Translations under genes and position numbers: made by a program
From: Flavobacteriaceae bacterium
Lineage (GTDB): Bacteria > Bacteroidota > Bacteroidia > Flavobacteriales > Flavobacteriaceae
DNA length: 39,654 bases
Direction: 5' to 3'
NCBI GenBank assembly: GCA_030626795.1
Contig: DAOUTI010000003.1
Span: forward strand, 1-39,654
In this document: positions 33,256 to 39,654 of the stretch, one piece after another
Layout of the letters: each line of letters opens with the position of its first letter
Numbering within the stretch: the first letter of the stretch is position 1
The notes under the pieces: model-generated
What the model was told of the DNA's origin: nothing
What the model saw: the letters and a program-made list of their open reading frames with translations, nothing else
Databases searched by the model: none

Positions 33256-35661
33256 TTAAGAGCTCCCAATAATATGTAATTCTGTAAACTCTTTAGAAAT
33301 AATTATGGTATTATCTCCATTTACTTTTACATCTTCAAAAGCAATCTCTTCATTATCTACTTGAATTTTCACAATGTTAAAAGGTAATCCGTGTAACTTT
33401 ATTTTAAATGTTTTATACGTCGTAATAAACTTACCCGATTTATGTTGTTGAATGATTAATTCATCCGATTTTCCTAACAAATTAAAATTACGCAAACTAT
33501 ATCTTCCTTTTTTATAATCATAGCCATCATCAGCATCATCATATAACTCACTTTTTTCTCTTCCTTTTTTATAATAAACATCTAATGTTAGCTCATCAAT
33601 TTGCTTTTCGCCAACATATTGTTGTATTGGATATTTAGGGATAATTGCTCCTTCTTTTATGAAAATTGGAAGGCTATCGATATCCGCATCTACCCAAGTT
33701 TCTTTACCTCCTTCAATAATTGAGTCATTCCAAAAATTAAACCATTTTCCTTTCGGAACATACATTCTTCTCCCTTTTGCATTAGGCTCAATTATTGGAC
33801 AAACTAAAATTTTCTCACCAAAAACAAATTCATCTGTTCTATTATGCGTTTGATTATCATCTTGATCAAATAAAACCAATGATTTTAAAATTGGAACTCC
33901 CTCATTAATATATCTCCAAAAAGCAGTGTATAAATAAGGTAGTAACTGGTAACGAATTTCAATAAACTTCTTAACTATACTTAAAACCTCCTCATCAAAA
34001 GACCATGGCTCTTGATCGCCGTGATCACCAGAAGAGTGAACCCTACAAAATGGATGAAAAACTCCTAATTGAATCCACCTTGTATATAATTCGCCCGTAG
34101 GCTGTTCGGCAAACCCACCAATATCTGATCCTGCAAAGGAAAAACCAGATAAACTCATTCGCTGTGCTTGAATATTTGCAATCCATAAATGCTCCCAAGT
34201 GGCAACATTATCACCTGTCCAAGTTGAAGTATATCTCTGGGTACCTGAATAAGCCGATCTTGTGATTACAAATGGTCGTTTAGGATATGCATACTTTTTC
34301 AGACCTTCATAAGTCGCTTTTGCCATTTGCATACCATAAATATTATGTGCTTTTCTATGACTACAAGGGTTTCCGTCATAATCATGGCGAACATCATTAG
34401 GAAAAGTTTTGTTTGGCACCTCCATCACAGCAGGTTCATTCATATCATTCCAAACTCCTTTTACCCCGATATCGTGAATCAATTCTTTAAATAAACCCGA
34501 CCACCATTTTCTAACTTCAGGATTTGTATAATCAGGAAAATAACATTCTCCGGGCCATACCTTACCTTTCATATAAGGGCCATCTGCTCTTTTACAGAAA
34601 TAATCATTTTTTATTCCTTCTTGATAAACACTATATTCTTCGTCAATTTTAATTCCCGGATCAATTATCACAACAGTTTTAAAACCATCATCGGATAATT
34701 CTTTTACCATTTTTTTAGGATTAGGAAAGTGTTCTTTACTCCAAGTAAAACATCTAAACCCTTCCATATAATCAATATCTAAATAAATCGCATCACATGG
34801 AATTTGTAATTCTCTAAACTTTTTTGCAACTTCTTTTACTTTTGATTCTGGATAATAACTCCATTTACATTGATGATATCCTAAAGCCCAAAGTGGTGGA
34901 AGTTCGGGTGTGCCAGTTAAATCAGAATAACTTGCCACAACATCATTCATTTTAGGACCGTAAATAAAATAGTAATTCATCTCACCACCTTGTGCCCAAA
35001 AACTGGAAACATGGCGACGCTCAGCACAAAAATCAAAAAATGACCTAAAAGTATTGTCAAAAAATATTCCGTACGATTTTTTATGATGCAACCCGATGTA
35101 AAAAGGAATCGTTTTGTAAATAGGATCTGTATTTTTACCAAAAGCATAAGAATCGGTTGCCCAATTTTCAAATCTTTTTCCTCTAAGGTTGGAATGAACA
35201 GGTTTATCTCCTAATCCATAAAAGCTTTCTCCATCTTGAGCTATTTTACTCATTTTAACTATGTCACCTCCATATTCGTAACTCTCTTCCCAATGAAAAC
35301 CTAATTCATCTTCACTAATTAGTGTGTTATCTTTTGCATCATAAATTGCAACACGTAAATCCGCTTTATGAATGTGGCAAATTAATTTTGAAGTTGTAAT
35401 TATATAATGCTCCTTATTTTCATCTGTACTTAAATAGTTATAACCTCTAGTCGCATTTTTATCTATTGCATAAGAAAAATCTGCATCAAAATTTGTGCTC
35501 GTTGCATATCTAAAGCGTAAAATACTATCTCTTAAAATGGTTAATTGTAGTACTACATTATTTTTAGTGGTAAAATATAATGTATCAACTTCTTTATTGC
35601 AGGATATTACTTTTGATGGGAATAGATTTCCTTTCTTTTCTAACTCGGTATTTATAATCAT
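33256..35661 (-). CDS. GH31 alpha-glucosidase
   Basis: An 801-residue glycoside hydrolase family 31 enzyme that releases alpha-linked glucose from the ends of glucans. An N-terminal beta-sandwich (about 1-230, with FYGLGDKPVHSNLRGKRFENW) precedes the (beta/alpha)8 barrel. The nucleophile Asp is in GVWNDMNEPAVM and the acid/base Asp in STWTGDNVATWEHL. GSDIGGF and GVFHPFCRVHSS line the -1 site. C-terminal beta domains follow. There is no signal peptide, so the enzyme is probably cytoplasmic. It lies 120 bases downstream of glgB on the same strand. This context suggests turnover of stored glycogen or maltodextrins. Confidence 0.94.
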   Translation of the reverse strand: MIINTELEKKGNLFPSKVISCNKEVDTLYFTTKNNVVLQLTILRDSILRFRYATSTNFDADFSYAIDKNATRGYNYLSTDENKEHYIITTSKLICHIHKADLRVAIYDAKDNTLISEDELGFHWEESYEYGGDIVKMSKIAQDGESFYGLGDKPVHSNLRGKRFENWATDSYAFGKNTDPIYKTIPFYIGLHHKKSYGIFFDNTFRSFFDFCAERRHVSSFWAQGGEMNYYFIYGPKMNDVVASYSDLTGTPELPPLWALGYHQCKWSYYPESKVKEVAKKFRELQIPCDAIYLDIDYMEGFRCFTWSKEHFPNPKKMVKELSDDGFKTVVIIDPGIKIDEEYSVYQEGIKNDYFCKRADGPYMKGKVWPGECYFPDYTNPEVRKWWSGLFKELIHDIGVKGVWNDMNEPAVMEVPNKTFPNDVRHDYDGNPCSHRKAHNIYGMQMAKATYEGLKKYAYPKRPFVITRSAYSGTQRYTSTWTGDNVATWEHLWIANIQAQRMSLSGFSFAGSDIGGFAEQPTGELYTRWIQLGVFHPFCRVHSSGDHGDQEPWSFDEEVLSIVKKFIEIRYQLLPYLYTAFWRYINEGVPILKSLVLFDQDDNQTHNRTDEFVFGEKILVCPIIEPNAKGRRMYVPKGKWFNFWNDSIIEGGKETWVDADIDSLPIFIKEGAIIPKYPIQQYVGEKQIDELTLDVYYKKGREKSELYDDADDGYDYKKGRYSLRNFNLLGKSDELIIQQHKSGKFITTYKTFKIKLHGLPFNIVKIQVDNEEIAFEDVKVNGDNTIIISKEFTELHIIGSS

Positions 35662-35734
35662 ATTATGTTGCTAAATAAGCATGCGAAATTAATACATTTC
35701 AATTGTATCTATTGCTTTTTTTTGATAAAAACAA

Positions 35735-35769
35735 CACCTTAAAATTGTGAATACATAAAATTTAAGGTG
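35735..35769 (-). terminator. Terminator-like hairpin after glgB
   Basis: On the minus strand CACCTTAAATTTT pairs with AATTTTAAGGTG (one bulge) around a central loop, and TTGTTTTTATC follows. It may end or attenuate the glg transcript before the GH31 gene. Confidence 0.6.
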
Positions 35770-35781
35770 CTATTTTTACTT

Positions 35782-37689
35782 TTACTTTATTTGAAAAGCA
35801 ACGATACCCAATGGTGGTAAAGTAATGGCGGCAGAAAAAGGCTTGTTATCTCTTGGTGTTTTTACTATTTTAATCTTTGCAGAATTACTTATTCCGCTTC
35901 CAAAATATTTTTTAGAATCACTATTTAGAATTTGCATCAAATTGCCTTTTCTTGGCAGTCCGATACTATAATTTTTTCTAACTTCTGATGTAAAATTACA
36001 TACAACGATGACGTCATTAGCCTCATCATGACCTTTACGGATAAAAGCAATTACTGAGTTTTCGTTATCTGAGTAATTTATCCATTCAAAACCTTCAGTA
36101 CTAAATGCTTTTTCATATAAAGCAGGAGTTTTTTTGTAAAGTAGGTTTAAATCTTTTACAAACATTTGCATTCCTTTATGAGGTTTATACTGTAATAAAT
36201 GCCAATCTAGGCTTTCTGAAAAGCTCCACTCTTCCGATTGTCCAAATTCACCTCCCATAAAAAGTAATTTCGTACCTGGATGCGTATACATAAATCCGTA
36301 AAGCAATCTTAAATTTGCAAACTTTTGCCACTCATCTCCTGGCATTCTATTTAAAAGTGATTTTTTTCCATAAACCACCTCATCATGAGATAATGGCAGC
36401 ATAAAGTTCTCGGTAAAAGCATAAGCCAAACTAAATGTTATTTCATTTTGGTGGTGTTTTCTATAAATTGGATCTTTAGAAAAATAATCCAATGTATCAT
36501 GCATCCAACCCATCATCCATTTCATACCAAAGCCTAAACCACCAATAGCAACTGGTTTGGTAACCATCGGAAAAGCTGTTGATTCTTCTGCAATGGTTTG
36601 AACTCCATCAAATGTTTTATAAACGGCTTCATTCATTTCTTTTAAAAATGAAATAGCTTCTAAATTTTCATTTCCACCAAATTCATTAGGCTCCCACTCT
36701 CCTTCTTCTCTCGAATAATCTAAATATGCCATTGAGGCTACTGCATCAACTCTTAGCCCATCTGTATGAAATTTATCAAACCAATAAAAAGCATTAGATA
36801 TTAAAAATGATTTCACCTCATTACGACCATAATTAAAAATCAAACTTTTCCAATCTGGGTGATATCCCTTTCGGGGATCTGGATGCTCGTATAAATGACT
36901 CCCATCAAAATACCCTAATCCATGATCATCTGACGGAAAGTGTGATGGCACCCAATCTAAAATAACACCAATATCATTTTGATGTAATTTATCAACCAAA
37001 TATTTAAAATCTTCTGGGCTTCCAAAACGGGAGGTTGGCGCAAAATAACCAACCAACTGATACCCCCACGAAGGGTCGTATGGATACTCCATAATTGGCA
37101 TAAACTCTACATGTGTAAAGTTCATTTTTTTAAGATAATCAACTAATTTTTTTGCTAATTCTTTATAGGTTAAAAACTGATTATCTTCTGTATTTCTCAT
37201 CCAAGAGCCCAAATGAACTTCGTAAACAGCATAAGGTTTATCTAATCCATTTTTCTCTTTTCTATAAGTCATCCAATCCTTATCTTTCCATTTATAAGAA
37301 TTTGGGGCTGTAATTACAGAAGCTGTGTTTGGTGGTTTTTCGCAAGAAAAAGCATAGGGATCTGCTTTTTCAATTACCATATTATTATTGGTTTTTATTT
37401 TAAACTTATAACGCATTCCAACTTCAACATTCGGAATAAACCCTTCCCAAATTCCAGATTTATCCCAACGAACATTCAATTTATGCTGTTTATCGTTCCA
37501 AAAATTAAAATCACCAATTACAGAAACCGATTTGGCCGATGGTGCCCAAACAGAAAAATATACTCCATTCTCACGCTCTAGTTCGATGATATGAGCTCCA
37601 AATTTCTCATATAGTCTATAATGTTTTCCTGCCTTAAAAAGGTCAATATCAAAATCTGTAAATAATGAATGTGCAATTACTTTTGCCAT
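35782..37689 (-). CDS. glgB: 1,4-alpha-glucan branching enzyme
   Basis: A 635-residue GH13 enzyme that makes alpha-1,6 branches in glycogen. The N-terminal CBM48 domain (about 30-120) contains FSVWAPSAKSVSVIGDFNFW. The barrel has EVHLGSWMR, the nucleophile in DGLRVDAVASMAYLDYSR, the acid/base Glu in TIAEESTAFP and the stabilising Asp in LPLSHDEVVYGK. GGEFGQSEEWSFSESLDWHLL follows in the barrel's last part, then a C-terminal beta domain. The length fits short branching enzymes with a single N-terminal domain. It lies 23 bases after glgC. Confidence 0.96.
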   Translation of the reverse strand: MAKVIAHSLFTDFDIDLFKAGKHYRLYEKFGAHIIELERENGVYFSVWAPSAKSVSVIGDFNFWNDKQHKLNVRWDKSGIWEGFIPNVEVGMRYKFKIKTNNNMVIEKADPYAFSCEKPPNTASVITAPNSYKWKDKDWMTYRKEKNGLDKPYAVYEVHLGSWMRNTEDNQFLTYKELAKKLVDYLKKMNFTHVEFMPIMEYPYDPSWGYQLVGYFAPTSRFGSPEDFKYLVDKLHQNDIGVILDWVPSHFPSDDHGLGYFDGSHLYEHPDPRKGYHPDWKSLIFNYGRNEVKSFLISNAFYWFDKFHTDGLRVDAVASMAYLDYSREEGEWEPNEFGGNENLEAISFLKEMNEAVYKTFDGVQTIAEESTAFPMVTKPVAIGGLGFGMKWMMGWMHDTLDYFSKDPIYRKHHQNEITFSLAYAFTENFMLPLSHDEVVYGKKSLLNRMPGDEWQKFANLRLLYGFMYTHPGTKLLFMGGEFGQSEEWSFSESLDWHLLQYKPHKGMQMFVKDLNLLYKKTPALYEKAFSTEGFEWINYSDNENSVIAFIRKGHDEANDVIVVCNFTSEVRKNYSIGLPRKGNLMQILNSDSKKYFGSGISNSAKIKIVKTPRDNKPFSAAITLPPLGIVAFQIK

Positions 37690-37712
37690 AAAAATAGTTT
37701 TAATTCAGAAGT

Positions 37713-38978
37713 TTATATTACAAATCCTTTAGGGATAACCGCACCCTTTTTAATTACTACAATTCCGTCTCTAACCACATAAGTTTCTGTTTCAGTATCT
37801 TTTAAATGCTTACCTCCATTGATTCTCACATCATCTCCAATACGGCAGTTTTTATCTATAATTGCATTTTTAATAAAACATCTTTCTCCGATACCTAATA
37901 AGATTTCAATATTGTTTTTCTCTATTTCTTCTAATGATTCGTAATAGTCGCTCCCCATCATATAAGTATTAATAACGGTAGATTCATTACCAATTCTAGA
38001 TCGAATACCTATTACTGAACGTTCTATTTTTGCGGCTTGAATGATACAACCTTCAGCTATAATTGTTTTGTTTTGAGTAGTCCCTGAAATTTTTGAAGTT
38101 GGCAACATTCTTGCTCTTGTGTAAACCCTCTTATTTTTATCGTAAAGATCAAATTTTGGCACATCATCGGTCAAGCCAATATTGGCTTCAAAAAAAGAAT
38201 CAATATTACCTATATCAGTCCAGTAGCCCTCATACTGGTAACTTAACACTTTGTGCTTATCAATAGCTTGAGGTATGATTTCTTTGCCAAAATCTACCGT
38301 GTCTGGATTTTCTAACAAATCAAATAATAACTTTTTATTGAAAATATAAATACCCATAGAGGCCAAATATTCTCTTCCTTCTGATTTCATTTCACCGCTT
38401 ACAGCTGATGTCCAATCTGGCAATAATTTCTTTTCAGGTTTTTCAATAAATGAGCTAATAAAACTATTTTTATCTGTTTTTAAAATCCCAAATCCTGTAG
38501 CATCTTTACCATCTACAGGCATTGTTGCAAGAGTAATATCTGCTTTTTTAGAGATATGTTCCTTTATCATCAAATTAAAGTCCATTTGATACAATTGATC
38601 TCCCGAAAGGATCAAACAATACTCAAATTCATGACTCTTTAAATGGTGTAAACTTTGGCGTACTGCATCGGCTGTACCTTGAAACCAACCTTCATTGTGA
38701 GGTGTTTGCTCAGCAGCTAAAACATCAACAAATGCTTTACTAAAAAAGCTAAAATGGTATGTGTTTTTGATATGTCTATTTAATGAAGCCGAATTAAACT
38801 GAGTCAATACATACATCCGTTTGATGTTAGAATTGATACAATTTGAGATGGGTATATCAACCAATCTATATTTTCCTGCAATTGGTACTGCAGGCTTTGA
38901 TCTACTTTCAGTTAGTGGGTACAGTCGTGAACCTTGGCCTCCTCCCAAAATAATAGCCAATACATTTTTTTCGAACAT
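37713..38978 (-). CDS. glgC: Glucose-1-phosphate adenylyltransferase
   Basis: A 421-residue ADP-glucose pyrophosphorylase, the committing and regulated step of glycogen synthesis. The N-terminal nucleotidyltransferase domain begins LAIILGGGQGSRLYPLTESRSKPAVPIAGKYR, with the signature loop and catalytic Lys. FQGTADAVRQ and the glucose-1-P contact region EKPEKK are present, and YWTDIGNIDSFFEAN follows. The C-terminal left-handed beta-helix (about 300-421) has hexapeptide-like repeats (IIDKNCRIGDDVRI). It lies 3 bases after glgA and 23 before glgB, so all three are probably one transcript. Confidence 0.96.
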   Translation of the reverse strand: MFEKNVLAIILGGGQGSRLYPLTESRSKPAVPIAGKYRLVDIPISNCINSNIKRMYVLTQFNSASLNRHIKNTYHFSFFSKAFVDVLAAEQTPHNEGWFQGTADAVRQSLHHLKSHEFEYCLILSGDQLYQMDFNLMIKEHISKKADITLATMPVDGKDATGFGILKTDKNSFISSFIEKPEKKLLPDWTSAVSGEMKSEGREYLASMGIYIFNKKLLFDLLENPDTVDFGKEIIPQAIDKHKVLSYQYEGYWTDIGNIDSFFEANIGLTDDVPKFDLYDKNKRVYTRARMLPTSKISGTTQNKTIIAEGCIIQAAKIERSVIGIRSRIGNESTVINTYMMGSDYYESLEEIEKNNIEILLGIGERCFIKNAIIDKNCRIGDDVRINGGKHLKDTETETYVVRDGIVVIKKGAVIPKGFVI

Positions 38979-38981
38979 AAG

Positions 38982-39654
38982 TTAGTTGATTAAAGATTTG
39001 TATAAAGATAAATATTCTTTTGCTGATTTATCCCATGAGTGGTCAATTTTCATACAGTTTTTGCATACTTTTTTAAATTCTTCTTGATTTTTATAAAATT
39101 CAACTGCCCTGCCTATTGAATAAACTATGTCTTCAACAGAAACTTGGTCGTGACAGATACCAAAACCTCCTTCATCACCAATATCAATAACGGTATCTTT
39201 CAATCCTCCAATTCTTCTTACAATAGGTATGGTTCCATAACGCAATGCATACATTTGATTTAAACCACAGGGTTCAACTCTTGATGGCATCAATAAAAAA
39301 TCTGAGCCAGCATAAATTTGATGCGCCAATACTTCATTATAACCAATATAAACATTGTATTTATCACTAAATGTTGTAGTTAATGTTTTTAACTGATTTT
39401 CCGTTTCTGTATTTCCGCTACCTAAAACTAAAATATTTATATCGTGTTTTAGTAGAGTTTTATAAAAAGCCTCTGGAAATAAATCGGCTCCTTTTTCATA
39501 AACTAGTCTCCCGATAAAAGAAAAAAGCGGCTTATTTGGATCTAAATCAAATTGCTTACACAGCAATTTTTTATTGATTTTTTTTCCAGAAACAACATTT
39601 GATAAAGCATAATTTTTTTCTAACATATTATCCGTTTCCGGATTCCATACTTTA
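38982..39654 (-). CDS. glgA: Glycogen synthase, C-terminal part
   Basis: The 5' end is beyond the right edge. The frame is open to the last base (VWNPETDNMLEKNYALS precedes and includes the track Met), so the ATG at 39626 is internal. The visible 224 residues are the donor-binding GT-B domain of a family GT5 synthase: FIGRLVYEKGADLFPEA, LVLGSGNTETENQL and PSRVEPCGLNQMYALRYGTIPIVRRIGGLKDTV, with the ADP-glucose-binding and catalytic Glu region. It elongates alpha-1,4-glucan from ADP-glucose made by glgC next door. Confidence 0.95.
   Translation of the reverse strand, partial: KVWNPETDNMLEKNYALSNVVSGKKINKKLLCKQFDLDPNKPLFSFIGRLVYEKGADLFPEAFYKTLLKHDINILVLGSGNTETENQLKTLTTTFSDKYNVYIGYNEVLAHQIYAGSDFLLMPSRVEPCGLNQMYALRYGTIPIVRRIGGLKDTVIDIGDEGGFGICHDQVSVEDIVYSIGRAVEFYKNQEEFKKVCKNCMKIDHSWDKSAKEYLSLYKSLIN

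Overview
The window is chromosomal DNA from a member of the Bacteroidota, most likely a Flavobacteriaceae-type bacterium. The grounds are: strongly AT-rich sequence; few Shine-Dalgarno-like leaders; several promoters of the Bacteroidota form TTG-N19/20-TAnnTTTG; an archaeal/eukaryote-type prolyl-tRNA synthetase; and a FadL/OmpP1-type porin beside a Gly/Tyr-rich lipoprotein. Species cannot be assigned from the sequence alone.

Layout. (1) 1-2068: end of the elongasome pair mrdA (PBP2, 5' end off the window) and rodA. (2) 2104-4155: housekeeping genes on the minus strand (proS, tRNA-Glu, rpsT). (3) 4193-8275: envelope proteins, namely a Gly/Tyr-rich lipoprotein, an OmpP1/FadL-type porin, a membrane-anchored protein with two OmpA-like domains, and a small membrane/helix-hairpin-helix protein. 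(4) 8301-18239: an eight-gene exopolysaccharide/O-antigen operon reading wzz-like, flippase, GT2, GT4, polymerase-like, GT4 (DUF1972 type), O-antigen ligase-like, and an initiating phosphoglycosyltransferase. (5) 18386-20459: small envelope proteins, including two adjacent lipoproteins that look like lysozyme inhibitors (one Ivy-like, one PliI-like), then an LpoB/CsgG-like secreted protein. (6) 20543-21639: an ABC-2 permease remnant and a SAM methyltransferase. (7) 21921-27077: a fatty/hydroxy-acid catabolism cluster (SDR, ACAD10/11-type acyl-CoA dehydrogenase, histidine phosphatase-like protein, APH-like kinase, 3-hydroxyacyl-CoA dehydrogenase), interrupted by decayed intergenic repeats. (8) 27134-31109: the 2-oxoglutarate dehydrogenase genes sucA-sucB on the minus strand, followed by tRNA-Asn. 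(9) 31645-33181: an ECF sigma factor with a putative anti-sigma membrane protein and a divergent small membrane protein. Both transcription units carry the same TGTAAC-N17-CGTC promoter. (10) 33256-39654: glycogen/alpha-glucan genes on the minus strand (glgA partial, glgC, glgB, GH31 alpha-glucosidase).

The observations most worth following up are the tandem lysozyme-inhibitor candidates, the mirror-image ECF promoters, the cluster that matches the phosphorylation route for 4-hydroxyacyl-CoA breakdown, the flippase gene with no canonical start codon before its conserved N-terminus, and a frameshift-prone heptamer repeat inside sucB. I saw no CRISPR array, insertion sequence, prophage or rRNA.
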